Part shown: one piece after another, positions 8,952 through 19,367 of the stretch
Position numbering within the stretch: the first letter of the stretch is position 1
How the letters are laid out: every line of letters starts with the position of its first letter
Source of the DNA: Alkaliphilus flagellatus
GTDB lineage: Bacteria; Bacillota; Clostridia; Peptostreptococcales; Natronincolaceae
Length of the DNA stretch: 64,000 nucleotides
NCBI RefSeq assembly: GCF_018919215.1
Contig: NZ_JAHLQK010000001.1
Span: 218,430 to 282,429 of the forward strand
Reading direction: 5' to 3'
The notes under the pieces: generated by a model
The model's database searches: none
What the model was told of the DNA's origin: nothing
What the model saw: the letters and a program-made list of their open reading frames with translations, nothing else
Translations under genes and position numbers: made by a program

Positions 8952-10931
8952 ATGGAAGGGTTTCAAATTGTATCTGATTATCGTCCTACTGGAGATCAGC
9001 CTAAGGCTATAGAATCCTTATCTAATGGGATTATAGCAGGATCTAAACATCAAGTATTATTAGGGGTTACAGGATCAGGAAAAACCTTCACTATGGCAAA
9101 TGTAATAGAGAAGGTTCAAAAACCAACCCTAGTAATTGCACACAATAAGACTTTGGCTGCTCAGCTTTGTAGTGAGTTTAAGGAATTTTTTCCAAACAAT
9201 GCAGTAGAATATTTTGTGAGTTACTATGACTATTATCAACCAGAGGCCTATGTAGTTAACAGTGATACCTATATAGAAAAGGATGCCTCTATTAATGACG
9301 AAATTGACAAGTTGAGACATTCAGCCACTTCAGCCCTATTAGAAAGACGAGATGTTATTATAGTCGCTAGTGTATCATGTATTTATGGTTTAGGGGATCC
9401 AGAAGAATATAAGAAATTAGTAGTTTCTCTTAGGACAGGTATGGAAAAAAGTAGGGAAGAAGTTCTAAGACAACTAGTAGATATACAATATGAAAGAAAC
9501 GATATTAACTTTATTCGTGGAACTTTTAGAGTAAGGGGAGATGTTGTAGAAATTTTTCCTGCTTCATCTTCAGAGAATGCCCTTCGGGTTGAATTTTTTG
9601 GTGATGAAATAGATCGAATTATTGAAGTAAATGCTTTGACTGGAGAAATAATTGGAGTAAGGCAACATGTCTCTATTTTTCCTGCGTCCCACTATGCTAC
9701 AGGGGCAGATAAGGTAGAAATAGCTATAAAAGCAATTGAAAAAGAGCTAGAAGAAAGAGTTAAGGAGTTTAAAGCCGAGGAGAAGCTTATAGAGGCTCAA
9801 AGAATACAACAACGTACTATGTATGATATTGAAATGCTTAGGGAAGTAGGCTTTTGTCAAGGAATAGAAAACTATTCACGACACTTAACTGGTAGGCCTC
9901 CAGGAAGTAGGCCATATACTCTCATGGATTATTTTCCCGATGACTACTTAATTATTATAGATGAATCTCATGTTACAACTCCCCAGATTAGAGCAATGTA
10001 TGGAGGAGACCGTTCAAGAAAGGATTCTTTAGTTAACTATGGCTTTAGACTACCATCAGCCTACGACAATAGACCCCTTAATTTTGAAGAATTTGAAGGA
10101 CTAGTAAACCAAATTTTATATGTAAGTGCCACTCCAGGACCCTATGAAATGGAGAAAAATGATAATGTTATAGAGCAGGTAATAAGGCCTACAGGATTAT
10201 TAGACCCAATAATTGAAGTTCGTCCTATTAAAGGACAAATTGATGATTTAGTTGGAGAGATAAAGAAAAGAATTAAAAAGGAACAAAGGGTACTTATTAC
10301 TACATTGACGAAGAAGATGTCCGAGGATTTAACTGATTATTTAAAGGAAATTGATATTAAAGTAAACTATTTACATTCAGATGTGAAGACTATGGAGAGA
10401 ATGGAGATAATTAGAGATCTTCGCTTAGGAAAATTTGATGTGTTAGTAGGAATTAACTTGTTAAGGGAAGGCCTAGATATACCTGAGGTATCTTTAGTAG
10501 CTATACTCGATGCGGATAAGGAAGGGTTTTTACGTTCTGAAACATCATTAATCCAAACTATCGGTAGAGCTGCTAGAAATGTAGAAGGTAGAGTTATTAT
10601 GTATGCAGATAGAATAACTAGATCTATGAAAACAGCCATTGATGAGACGGAAAGAAGAAGAAAAATACAACAAGAGTATAATGAAGAACATAATATTGAG
10701 CCTAAGTCTATACAAAAAAGAGTTAGGGATGTTATTGAAGCAACTAAGGTTGCTGAGGAAGAGGTTAAATATGGTAAGGCATCAACAAATAAGACTCTAT
10801 CACCGGAAGAATTAGAAGAACTAATTAAAGATCTTGAAGTTGAAATGATGCAGGCAGCTACAGATCTACAGTTTGAAAGAGCTGCTGAACTAAGAGATAA
10901 AATTCAAGTTTTAAAAGAACAGCAAGTATAG
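8952..10931 (+). CDS. uvrB: UvrABC system protein B
   Basis: UvrB is the DNA-damage verification helicase of nucleotide excision repair, loaded by UvrA and then recruiting UvrC. The 659-residue protein has Walker [10 protein letters not shown] (about 39), the beta-hairpin region [13 protein letters not shown] (about 92), helicase motifs DESHVT and the IGRAARN motif VI. A C-terminal UVR domain (about 620-655, [16 protein letters not shown]) contacts UvrC. The start at 8952 has GAGGAG eight bases upstream. A LexA box precedes it and uvrA follows after 15 bp, so uvrBA is one SOS-type operon. Confidence 0.98.
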   Translation: MEGFQIVSDYRPTGDQPKAIESLSNGIIAGSKHQVLLGVTGSGKTFTMANVIEKVQKPTLVIAHNKTLAAQLCSEFKEFFPNNAVEYFVSYYDYYQPEAYVVNSDTYIEKDASINDEIDKLRHSATSALLERRDVIIVASVSCIYGLGDPEEYKKLVVSLRTGMEKSREEVLRQLVDIQYERNDINFIRGTFRVRGDVVEIFPASSSENALRVEFFGDEIDRIIEVNALTGEIIGVRQHVSIFPASHYATGADKVEIAIKAIEKELEERVKEFKAEEKLIEAQRIQQRTMYDIEMLREVGFCQGIENYSRHLTGRPPGSRPYTLMDYFPDDYLIIIDESHVTTPQIRAMYGGDRSRKDSLVNYGFRLPSAYDNRPLNFEEFEGLVNQILYVSATPGPYEMEKNDNVIEQVIRPTGLLDPIIEVRPIKGQIDDLVGEIKKRIKKEQRVLITTLTKKMSEDLTDYLKEIDIKVNYLHSDVKTMERMEIIRDLRLGKFDVLVGINLLREGLDIPEVSLVAILDADKEGFLRSETSLIQTIGRAARNVEGRVIMYADRITRSMKTAIDETERRRKIQQEYNEEHNIEPKSIQKRVRDVIEATKVAEEEVKYGKASTNKTLSPEELEELIKDLEVEMMQAATDLQFERAAELRDKIQVLKEQQV

Positions 10932-10946
10932 GAAGAAGGGATACAA

Positions 10947-13793
10947 ATGGCAAGAGATAAGATTATTATAAGAGGAGCAAAGGAACATAATTTAAAAAAT
11001 ATTAATGTTGAAATACCTAGAGATAAATTCGTAGTTATAACAGGTCTTTCTGGTTCTGGAAAATCATCCTTGGCCTTTGATACAATCTATGCTGAAGGAC
11101 AAAGAAGATATATGGAAAGTTTATCATCCTATGCAAGGCAATTTTTAGGACAAATGGAAAAGCCAGATGTGGAATATATAGAGGGGCTTTCGCCAGCTAT
11201 TTCAATAGATCAAAAAACTACTAATAAAAACCCCCGTTCTACCGTTGGAACAGTTACAGAAATATATGATTATTTAAGACTATTATTTGCTAGAATAGGT
11301 ACACCTCACTGTCCTGTATGTAATGTTGAAATTAGCCAGATGACAGTAGAACAAATAGTGGATAAGATTATGGAATTAGAGCCTGGTACAAAACTTCAGT
11401 TCTTAGCTCCTATTATTAGGGGAAAAAAGGGAGAGCATCAAAAAGTATTAGAGGAAATTAAAAAGGAAGGTTTTGTTAGGGTTCGTGTTGATGGAGAAGT
11501 AAAGGACATATACGAAGATATTAAGCTTACTAAAACAAAGAAGCACAATATTGAAGTAGTAGTAGATAGAATTGTTGTTAAAGAAGGGATAGAATCTAGG
11601 CTTGGAGATTCTATAGAAACTGTATTAAAGCTTAGTGAAGGATTAGTAGTTGTAGATATAATAGGTGGAGAGGAAATATTATTTTCTACAAAATTTGCAT
11701 GTCCAGACCACGGCATAGGAGTAGAAGAACTGTCTCCAAGAATGTTTTCATTTAATAGTCCTTTTGGAGCATGTCCAGAATGTAATGGAATTGGATATAT
11801 GAAAAAGGTAGATCCAGAGCTAATTATTCCAAATAAAAGCTTAAGTATTAGACAAGGTGCTATAGTACCTTGGAGTGGGTCAAGTAGCTCTGGCGATAAT
11901 ACCTATTATTTTAAAATGCTAGAAAGTATAGTTACTCAGTATGGTTATGACGTAGATACGCCAATAAGCGATTTTCCTAATGATCTTATAGAAGAAATAC
12001 TTTATGGTACAGGTAAGAAAAAAGTAGAGTTTAGATACGAATCTAAATTTGGTGGAATTAGAGATTATTCTTCTGTATTTGAAGGGGTTATTCCTAATTT
12101 AACAAGACGATATAATGAAACTAATTCTGATTATATAAGGGATAAAATTGATGAATGTATGGCTGAAATTAAGTGTGGTACCTGTAAGGGAGCCAGACTT
12201 AAGGATGTAATTTTAGGAGTTACAGTGGCAAATAAAAATATTTCTGAGGTAACAGACCTTTCTGTAAAGGATGCAAAAATATTTTTTGATGAACTAGAAT
12301 TAGATGAAAGAAAAACCTTTATTTCCAGACAAATATTAAAGGAAATTAAATCTAGATTGGACTTTTTAGTAGATGTAGGTTTAGATTATTTGACTTTATC
12401 TAGAAATGCAGGAACCTTATCAGGTGGAGAATCCCAGAGAATCCGCCTAGCTACTCAAATTGGTTCAAGTTTAGTTGGAGTATTATATATTTTAGACGAG
12501 CCAAGTATAGGACTACATCAAAGGGATAATGAAAAGTTATTAGGAGCATTAAGACATTTAACTGATGTAGGAAATACAGTAATTGTAGTAGAGCATGATG
12601 AGGATACTATGTTTATAGCAGACCATATTATTGATATCGGTCCTGGAGCAGGTATTCATGGTGGCAATGTAGTAGCAGAGGGAACTGTAGAAGAAATTAT
12701 GGCATCGGAGGATTCCATTACAGGACAATATTTAAGTGGAAGAAAGGTAATACCAGTTCCTAAGGAAAGACGAAAACCTAATGGAAAATGGATAAAGATA
12801 TTAGGCGCAAAGGAAAATAATTTAAAAAATCTTAATGTAGACATACCTTTAGCTGTATTCACTTGTGTTACTGGAGTCTCAGGTTCTGGTAAAAGTACTT
12901 TAATTAACGAAATACTGTATAAACGTATTGCACAGGATTTGAATCGTGCAAAATCAAAGCCAGGTGCACATAAGGATATAAAGGGAATAGAGTACATTGA
13001 CAAGGTAATAGAAATAGATCAAAGTCCTATAGGAAGAACACCTCGATCTAATCCAGCTACTTACACTGGAGTCTTTGATGATATTCGTGATATATTTGCA
13101 CAAACTACACAGGCAAAGATGAGAGGCTATCAAAAGGGAAGATTTAGCTTTAATGTAAAGGGTGGCAGATGTGAAGCTTGTAGTGGTGACGGTATTATAA
13201 AAATTGAGATGCACTTCCTTCCAGATGTGTATGTACCTTGTGAGGTATGTAAAGGAAAGCGATATAATAGAGAAACATTAGAAGCAAAATATAAAGGTAA
13301 AACAATTGCGGATGTTTTAGAAATGAATGTGGAAGAAGCACTTTTATTCTTTGAAAACATACCTAAGATACAAAGGAAAATGCAGACTCTATATGATGTA
13401 GGATTAGGATATATTAAATTAGGACAACCTTCTACCCAATTATCAGGTGGAGAGGCGCAGAGAATTAAATTAGCATCTGAATTAAGTAAAAGAAGTACAG
13501 GAAAAACACTGTATATTTTAGATGAACCTACTACAGGTCTTCATATTGCTGATATTGATAGATTAATAGAAGTATTGCAGAAGCTTGTAGATGGAGGAAA
13601 TGCAGTTTTAGTTATAGAGCATAATTTAGATGTTATTAAGACAGCAGATTATGTCATAGATCTTGGTCCAGAAGGTGGAAGTGGTGGAGGACAAATTATT
13701 GCTAAAGGAACTCCAGAAGAGATTATAGATGTTAAATCCTCATATACAGGTAAGTTTTTAGAACCATTTCTTAGGACAAACGTAATGCGTTAG
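10947..13793 (+). CDS. uvrA: UvrABC system protein A
   Basis: UvrA is the damage-sensing ABC ATPase dimer that loads UvrB. At 948 residues it is full length. It has two ABC modules with Walker [10 protein letters not shown] (about 32) and GVSGSGKST (about 645), and signatures [12 protein letters not shown] and [12 protein letters not shown]. Zinc-binding CxxC pairs occur in the insertion regions, including CPVCN and the second-module CEACSGDG...CEVCKGKR. It is cotranscribed with uvrB. The PilZ gene follows after 85 bp, so read-through into pilZ and uvrC is possible. Confidence 0.98.
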   Translation: MARDKIIIRGAKEHNLKNINVEIPRDKFVVITGLSGSGKSSLAFDTIYAEGQRRYMESLSSYARQFLGQMEKPDVEYIEGLSPAISIDQKTTNKNPRSTVGTVTEIYDYLRLLFARIGTPHCPVCNVEISQMTVEQIVDKIMELEPGTKLQFLAPIIRGKKGEHQKVLEEIKKEGFVRVRVDGEVKDIYEDIKLTKTKKHNIEVVVDRIVVKEGIESRLGDSIETVLKLSEGLVVVDIIGGEEILFSTKFACPDHGIGVEELSPRMFSFNSPFGACPECNGIGYMKKVDPELIIPNKSLSIRQGAIVPWSGSSSSGDNTYYFKMLESIVTQYGYDVDTPISDFPNDLIEEILYGTGKKKVEFRYESKFGGIRDYSSVFEGVIPNLTRRYNETNSDYIRDKIDECMAEIKCGTCKGARLKDVILGVTVANKNISEVTDLSVKDAKIFFDELELDERKTFISRQILKEIKSRLDFLVDVGLDYLTLSRNAGTLSGGESQRIRLATQIGSSLVGVLYILDEPSIGLHQRDNEKLLGALRHLTDVGNTVIVVEHDEDTMFIADHIIDIGPGAGIHGGNVVAEGTVEEIMASEDSITGQYLSGRKVIPVPKERRKPNGKWIKILGAKENNLKNLNVDIPLAVFTCVTGVSGSGKSTLINEILYKRIAQDLNRAKSKPGAHKDIKGIEYIDKVIEIDQSPIGRTPRSNPATYTGVFDDIRDIFAQTTQAKMRGYQKGRFSFNVKGGRCEACSGDGIIKIEMHFLPDVYVPCEVCKGKRYNRETLEAKYKGKTIADVLEMNVEEALLFFENIPKIQRKMQTLYDVGLGYIKLGQPSTQLSGGEAQRIKLASELSKRSTGKTLYILDEPTTGLHIADIDRLIEVLQKLVDGGNAVLVIEHNLDVIKTADYVIDLGPEGGSGGGQIIAKGTPEEIIDVKSSYTGKFLEPFLRTNVMR

Positions 13794-13832
13794 ACCTATT
13801 TAGTGATTAAGGGGAGGTATTCCCATTAAAAA

Positions 13833-13864
13833 TAACGAATATTATATTAAAATTATATTCGTTA
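13833..13864. repeat. Inverted repeat just upstream of the PilZ gene
   Basis: Arms TAACGAATAT (13833-13842) and ATATTCGTTA (13855-13864) are perfect, with a 12-bp spacer. The second arm ends just before the PilZ ribosome site. It has no T-run, so it is not a terminator. It could be an operator or a leader hairpin. Confidence 0.4.
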
Positions 13865-13878
13865 GGAGATGAGAGGGA

Positions 13879-14532
13879 ATGCTAGATAACTTTATACAGG
13901 TAGGTAAAACAATTAAAATGGAGATCGATTTAATTCCTGTTTTATCTTTCAAAGGGATAATCGAAAAATTAGAGAAGGACACTTTCATAGTTAAAATCCA
14001 CGGACAGTATGCACAAAAGGAACCTCAAATTGTGAAATGTACTATCTCGAATAGTACTAAAACACGAGTCTGCATATTTGAAACTATAATAAGGAATGGA
14101 AATAATAATATGTTACTTTTAGATACTCCTAATAAAGAGAATATTAAAGTTACTCAAAGAAGAGAGTATATAAGAGTTCCGATAGATAAAGAGGTTAGTT
14201 GTTATTTAATAGAAATTAATGATAGAAGAATAGAAAGTGATAAGATATTTCCTGCTATAGTAAAGGATATTAGCGGTGGAGGTGTACTTTTAAATAGTAC
14301 ATTATCCTTTCCTATTGGCACAATATTGGTTTTTGAAATAGAATTAGATGATGTTAAATTCTTGCTAACTAGTAAGGTCTTAAGAAACCTAGAAAGTGAT
14401 GAGGATGGAACTAGAAATCTAGGATGTCAATTTATTGGAATCGATAATGGATATCGCCAAAAGATTATAGCATACTGCAATAAGCAACAGCTGATTTTAA
14501 AAAGAAGAAGTGGAGTAATTGCATATACTTAA
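13879..14532 (+). CDS. PilZ-domain c-di-GMP-binding protein (YcgR-like)
   Basis: A 217-residue protein with an N-terminal YcgR-N/PilZN-like domain (about 1-90) and a C-terminal PilZ domain. The c-di-GMP signature is complete: RREYIRVP (RxxxR, about 94) and DISGGGVLL (DxSxxG, about 134). Such proteins bind cyclic di-GMP and slow flagella or act on other outputs. The neighbours are repair genes, so the setting gives no output. The GAGGGA ribosome site and ATG are clear. A strong terminator follows at once. Confidence 0.88.
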   Translation: MLDNFIQVGKTIKMEIDLIPVLSFKGIIEKLEKDTFIVKIHGQYAQKEPQIVKCTISNSTKTRVCIFETIIRNGNNNMLLLDTPNKENIKVTQRREYIRVPIDKEVSCYLIEINDRRIESDKIFPAIVKDISGGGVLLNSTLSFPIGTILVFEIELDDVKFLLTSKVLRNLESDEDGTRNLGCQFIGIDNGYRQKIIAYCNKQQLILKRRSGVIAYT

Positions 14533-14568
14533 AGCCTATACCAAATGATTTGGTATAGGCTTTTTACA
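14531..14568 (+). terminator. Terminator after the PilZ gene
   Basis: A 15-bp perfect stem, AAAGCCTATACCAAA (14531-14545) with TTTGGTATAGGCTTT (14549-14563), loop TGA and a T-run. It separates pilZ from uvrC. Confidence 0.92.
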
Positions 14569-14668
14569 AGTGCTATTTATTTTAAAATGTAAACAACTAT
14601 CCATAAATTATTTGGAAAGTGGTAAAATATAAGATATAGATATTGATTGCGATAACAGGAGGATTAAA

Positions 14669-16534
14669 ATGTTTGACATAAAAGAAAAGCTTAAAACGCT
14701 ACCAGATAAGCCAGGTGTATATATGATGAGGAATGAAAAACAGGAAATCATATATGTAGGAAAAGCTATATCTCTTAAAAATAGAGTAAGACAGTACTTT
14801 CAATCTTCTAAAAATCATCCTCCAAAGGTTAGGGCTATGGTATCCCATATTAATACATTTGAATATATTGTTACCGACACAGAGCTGGAAGCACTAATAT
14901 TAGAGTGTAACTTGATAAAGGAAAATAGACCGAAATATAATGTCCTATTGAGAGACGATAAGACCTACCCTTATATAAAAGTAACTATAAATGAAGAATA
15001 TCCTAGGGTAATTAAAACTAGAAAAGTTATTAAGGATAAAGCTAAGTACTTTGGTCCTTATACAAATATTGGAGCTTTAAACGAAACACTAGAGGTTATA
15101 CATAACCTTTATCCTATTAGAACCTGTAGCAAAAATATTGAAAGAATGATTGAAAATAAAGAGAGGCCTTGTTTGAACTACCATATAAAAAAATGCATAG
15201 GGCCATGTACGGGATTGGTTAATAAGGAAGAGTACATGCATATAGTGCAAGAGATTATTATGTTTTTAGATGGTAAAGAGGATGAACTTATTCGTAAAAT
15301 AGAGGAGAAAATGAAGGAAGCTGCCAGCGCAATGGACTTTGAAAAGGCGGCTAAATATAGAGATCAAGTAATAGCACTTAATAGTATTATAGAAAAACAA
15401 AAAATAGTTTCTACTAATGAACAAGATCAAGATGTTATTGCAATGGCTCAAGGAGAAAATGATAGTTGGATTCAAGTATTCTTTATACGTAAAGGTAAGC
15501 TTGTTAAAAGGGAACATTTTATATTGAAAAATACAGAGCAGGATAGCAAACAAGAAATTGTTTCCTCATTTTTAAAACAGTTTTACAGTGGAACAACATT
15601 TATACCTAAGGAAATACTAATAGAAGAGCATGTGGAAGACTTAGAAGTATTAGAGGAGTGGTTAACTAATAAAAGAGGAAATAGAGTTAATCTTAAAGTT
15701 CCGCAAAAGGGTGAAAAGAAAGAGCTCTTAGACATGGTTAAGAAAAATGCATTTATGACTATGGAACAGGCAACAACAATAAATCAGTTAGAAAAGGAGA
15801 GAACTGAAGATACATTACAGGAACTTGGAGACCTACTGTGTCTTGATGAAGCACCATATCGTATAGAATCCTATGATATTTCAAATATACAGGGTGTAGA
15901 ATCTGTTGGTTCTATGGTTGTATTTGAGGGAGGAAAATCTAAAAATAGGGATTATAGGAGGTTTAAAATTAAAACAGTTAAAGGACCTAATGATTATGCT
16001 AGCTTAGAGGAAATAATTACTAGACGTTTTAAAAGAGGATTAGAGGAAACACAGGATATTATTAATCAATCTATAGAAATGACTGAAGGAAAGTTTGCCA
16101 TATTTCCAGATTTAATAATGGTGGATGGTGGCTTTGGTCAAGTTACTAGTGTAAAGAAAGCTTTAGATTCTTTAAAACTGAGCATTCCTGTATGTGGTAT
16201 GATAAAAGATGAAAGACATCGTACTAAGGGATTAGTTTATGAAGGCAAGGAAGTATATATTGAAAAAACTTCTAATCTTTTTAGATTAATAACTAAAATC
16301 CAAGATGAAGTTCATCGATTTGCTATTACTTATCATAGAAGTCTAAGAAAGAAAAATACGTTGAGCTCTATACTGGAAGAAATACCAGGGATAGGTGAAA
16401 CTAGAAGAAAATCATTGATGGCACATTTTGAATCTATAGATAAAATAAGAAATGCAACAATTGAGGAATTGTTAGAAGTAAAGGGTATGAATAGACAAGT
16501 AGCAGAAAACATAATACAATTTTTTAAAAAATAA
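14669..16534 (+). CDS. uvrC: UvrABC system protein C
   Basis: UvrC makes both incisions around the lesion bound by UvrB. The 621-residue protein has an N-terminal GIY-YIG domain (PGVYMM...IYVGKA, about 14-35), a central UVR motif (AASAMDFEKAAKYRDQ, about 215) that pairs with UvrB, a C-terminal RNase H-like endonuclease domain (DISNIQG...MVDGGFGQ, about 405-495) and terminal helix-hairpin-helix motifs (EIPGIGETRR). It has a GGAGG ribosome site. The upstream PilZ terminator means it probably has its own promoter. Confidence 0.97.
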   Translation: MFDIKEKLKTLPDKPGVYMMRNEKQEIIYVGKAISLKNRVRQYFQSSKNHPPKVRAMVSHINTFEYIVTDTELEALILECNLIKENRPKYNVLLRDDKTYPYIKVTINEEYPRVIKTRKVIKDKAKYFGPYTNIGALNETLEVIHNLYPIRTCSKNIERMIENKERPCLNYHIKKCIGPCTGLVNKEEYMHIVQEIIMFLDGKEDELIRKIEEKMKEAASAMDFEKAAKYRDQVIALNSIIEKQKIVSTNEQDQDVIAMAQGENDSWIQVFFIRKGKLVKREHFILKNTEQDSKQEIVSSFLKQFYSGTTFIPKEILIEEHVEDLEVLEEWLTNKRGNRVNLKVPQKGEKKELLDMVKKNAFMTMEQATTINQLEKERTEDTLQELGDLLCLDEAPYRIESYDISNIQGVESVGSMVVFEGGKSKNRDYRRFKIKTVKGPNDYASLEEIITRRFKRGLEETQDIINQSIEMTEGKFAIFPDLIMVDGGFGQVTSVKKALDSLKLSIPVCGMIKDERHRTKGLVYEGKEVYIEKTSNLFRLITKIQDEVHRFAITYHRSLRKKNTLSSILEEIPGIGETRRKSLMAHFESIDKIRNATIEELLEVKGMNRQVAENIIQFFKK

Positions 16535-16647
16535 CATAGATAATTTAATATCATTGATAAAAATATATCAATATATTTGTCGATTATTTCCATGCAATCG
16601 GTATAATAATTAATAAAAGCTGTAAAACATAATAAAGCAACAAGTCT

Positions 16648-16688
16648 ACCCCATTGTTTAATACACTATATGACAATGGGGTATTTTA
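16648..16688 (+). terminator. Terminator downstream of uvrC
   Basis: Stem ACCCCATTGT (16648-16657) with ACAATGGGGT (16673-16682), followed by ATTTTAAT. The rest of the 16535-16883 gap is AT-rich, with no gene seen; it probably holds the formate dehydrogenase promoter. Confidence 0.8.
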
Positions 16689-16883
16689 ATACATACAACG
16701 CATGACAATGTTTTAACGATGCTATATAATTATGTTGTTTTATGAACTTCTTTAAGATATAATTTAAATATGTATTTTTTGAATATGCAGAAAATTCTGT
16801 AGTAGAAGAATATTGCTGATATAACATGTGATTTAATAATTAGCAAATTAAGTAGATTAATATAATATTTAAAGGAGGCCAAT

Positions 16884-17357
16884 ATGGATAAAAGTTATTT
16901 AAGTAATGAAAACTTTGCAAGGCTTGATGAGGTAATAGAAGAGCATAAAGAAAAAAGAGGTGCCCTAATGCCTGTACTTCACGAAGCTCAAAAAATATTT
17001 GGATGTTTATCTTTAGAAGTACAGAAAAAAATATCCGAGAAAATGTCTGTTCCTTTAAGCGAAATTTATGGGGTAGTTACATTTTATTCTCAATTTACTT
17101 TAGAACCAAAGGGAAAATATACTATCGGTGTATGTTTAGGAACAGCCTGTTATGTTAGGGGATCTCAAGCTATTGTAGATAAGGTAACAGAATTAACGGG
17201 GGTAGCAGTAGGTAAAACATCATCAGATGGTAAGTTTTCTTTAGAAGCTACAAGATGTATTGGAGCTTGTGGGTTAGCGCCAGTATTAACTGTAAACGAA
17301 GAAGTATATGGAAGACTGACAGTTGAAGATATACCAGGAATTTTAGCAAAGTATTAA
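16884..17357 (+). CDS. NuoE/HydC-like [2Fe-2S] subunit of the formate dehydrogenase complex
   Basis: A 157-residue thioredoxin-like [2Fe-2S] protein of the NuoE/HymA/HydC type, which relays electrons near the NADH site. Four cluster cysteines are visible as GTACYVRG (about 93) and CIGACGLAP (about 131), with the earlier pair member in GVCLGTAC. An N-terminal helical segment (LMPVLHEAQKIFG) is typical. It is first of four closely spaced genes (12 bp to the next), so it belongs to a soluble NAD-linked formate dehydrogenase rather than to respiratory complex I. Confidence 0.9.
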   Translation: MDKSYLSNENFARLDEVIEEHKEKRGALMPVLHEAQKIFGCLSLEVQKKISEKMSVPLSEIYGVVTFYSQFTLEPKGKYTIGVCLGTACYVRGSQAIVDKVTELTGVAVGKTSSDGKFSLEATRCIGACGLAPVLTVNEEVYGRLTVEDIPGILAKY

Positions 17358-17369
17358 TAAGGGGGAATT

Positions 17370-19277
17370 ATGTTGATATCTATTCAAGAATTAGAAAAGA
17401 TTAGACAGGAGTATTTAACCAAAGTTAATATTCGTATGATTAAAGAAGGCAAAGGTAGTGTTGGGGAAGTAGCCCCTTTTAATACAGGAGATGGAGCAAA
17501 AAAACATGTATTAATATGTGCAGGAACAGGGTGTACATCGTCCAAGTCTCCAAAAATTTTAGAAAAATTTCAAGAAGAAATAAATAAACACAATCTTGAA
17601 GATGAAGTAAAAATAGTTAAGACAGGATGCTTTGGATTTTGTGAAGCAGGACCAATAGTAGTAGTTTATCCTGAAGGAACTTTCTATAGCCATATAAAGA
17701 TAGACGAAGTAGAAAAAATTACAGAAGAACATCTTTTAAATGGAAGGATTGTCAAAGACTTATTGTTTAAAGATTCTATTAAGGAAGACGAAATTATACC
17801 TATTAGTGAAGTAGATTTTTATAAAAAGCAAAAACGTATGGCACTTAGAAATTGTGGACTAATAAATCCTGAAGACATAAATGAATATATTGCTTTTGAT
17901 GGATACAGAGCTTTGGCAAACATGTTAACAAAAATGAAGCCTGAAGATGTTATTAATGAAGTTAAAGAATCTGGACTAAGAGGTAGAGGAGGAGGAGGCT
18001 TCTCTACTGGATTGAAATGGGAGTTTACTGCTAAAGCTGAAGGAAATGAAAAATATGTTGTTTGTAATGCAGATGAAGGAGATCCAGGAGCATTTATGGA
18101 TCGTTCTGTATTAGAAGGAGATCCACATGCATTAATAGAGGCTATGGCAATAGCAGGTTATGCAGTAGGAGCAGAGTCAGGATATGTATATGTTCGTGCA
18201 GAATATCCTATAGCAGTTAAGAGATTAGAAATTGCAATAGAAGATGCCAAAAAACATGGATTACTAGGTGAAGATATTTTGGGAACTGGTTTTAATTTTA
18301 ATATGGAAATAAGATTAGGGGCAGGAGCTTTCGTATGTGGAGAAGAAACGGCTCTATTAAATTCAATAGAAGGCAAAAGGGGAATGCCAAGACCAAGACC
18401 TCCATTTCCAGCTCAAAAAGGATTATGGGGTAAACCTACACTTATAAACAATGTAGAGACATTTGCTAATATTCCACAAATTATTTTAAAGGGTGCAGAA
18501 TGGTTTAGATCTATTGGAACAGAAAAATCTAAAGGAACTAAGGTTTTTGCGTTAGGAGGTAAAATAAATAATACTGGATTATTAGAAATACCTATGGGAA
18601 CTACTTTAAGAGAAATTATATATGAAGTTGGCGGGGGAATCCCAAATGGTAAAGAATTTAAAGCCGTACAAACTGGAGGGCCTTCTGGTGGATGTATTCC
18701 TGCAAAATATTTAGATACCCCTATTGACTATGATAATTTAATTGCATTAGGTTCTATGATGGGATCTGGTGGAATGATTGTTATGGATGAAGATAACTGT
18801 ATGGTTGATATTGCTAGATTTTTCTTAGACTTTACTGTTGATGAGTCATGTGGAAAATGTACGCCTTGTCGTGAAGGTACAAAAAGAATGTTAGAAATTC
18901 TTGAGAAAATAACTAAAGGCAAGGGAAAAGAAGGAGATATAGAAAAACTAGAAAGTTTGGCTGAATCAATAAAAAATTCTTCTCTTTGTGGATTAGGTCA
19001 AACAGCTCCAAATCCTGTACTTTCTACATTGAAATATTTCAGAGAAGAATACGAAGCACATATTAACGAAAAAAGATGTCCAGCAGGATTATGTCAAGAA
19101 TTACTAGAGTTCCGTATTACAGAAAAGTGTATTGGATGTACTAAATGTGCTAGAAATTGTCCGGTATCATGTATAAAAGGAAAAGTTAAAGAAAGACACA
19201 TAATAGATACTAGAGATTGTATCAAGTGTGGTACATGTGTAGATGTATGTCCTGTAGGTGCAGTAATAAAAAGATAA
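17370..19277 (+). CDS. NuoF/HydB-like NADH-oxidising flavoprotein subunit
   Basis: A 635-residue subunit with a fused layout. An N-terminal thioredoxin-like [2Fe-2S] domain (about 45-125, CAGTGCTSSKS and CFGFCEAGP) is followed by the NuoF core with FMN/NADH loops GRGGGGFSTGLKW (about 205) and GAGAFVCGEETALL (about 315). A [4Fe-4S] motif ESCGKCTPCREG lies near 490, and a C-terminal 2x[4Fe-4S] ferredoxin domain carries CIGCTKCARNC and CIKCGTCVDVC. This is the HydB/HylB architecture of NAD-linked, often electron-bifurcating, hydrogenases and formate dehydrogenases. Whether this complex bifurcates to ferredoxin is inference. Confidence 0.92.
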   Translation: MLISIQELEKIRQEYLTKVNIRMIKEGKGSVGEVAPFNTGDGAKKHVLICAGTGCTSSKSPKILEKFQEEINKHNLEDEVKIVKTGCFGFCEAGPIVVVYPEGTFYSHIKIDEVEKITEEHLLNGRIVKDLLFKDSIKEDEIIPISEVDFYKKQKRMALRNCGLINPEDINEYIAFDGYRALANMLTKMKPEDVINEVKESGLRGRGGGGFSTGLKWEFTAKAEGNEKYVVCNADEGDPGAFMDRSVLEGDPHALIEAMAIAGYAVGAESGYVYVRAEYPIAVKRLEIAIEDAKKHGLLGEDILGTGFNFNMEIRLGAGAFVCGEETALLNSIEGKRGMPRPRPPFPAQKGLWGKPTLINNVETFANIPQIILKGAEWFRSIGTEKSKGTKVFALGGKINNTGLLEIPMGTTLREIIYEVGGGIPNGKEFKAVQTGGPSGGCIPAKYLDTPIDYDNLIALGSMMGSGGMIVMDEDNCMVDIARFFLDFTVDESCGKCTPCREGTKRMLEILEKITKGKGKEGDIEKLESLAESIKNSSLCGLGQTAPNPVLSTLKYFREEYEAHINEKRCPAGLCQELLEFRITEKCIGCTKCARNCPVSCIKGKVKERHIIDTRDCIKCGTCVDVCPVGAVIKR

Positions 19278-19367
19278 AGTATATTTTATTACATGGTCTA
19301 ATATAAATGACTTCAATATAACAACAATTTTATAATATGTATCTAAATTTGGATGGGGGGAGAAAAA

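Noticed and set aside
16535..16883. Riboswitch or tRNA in the gap before the formate dehydrogenase genes
   Set aside because: Apart from the uvrC terminator there is no compact GC-containing structure, no CCA-type end and no known aptamer motif visible.
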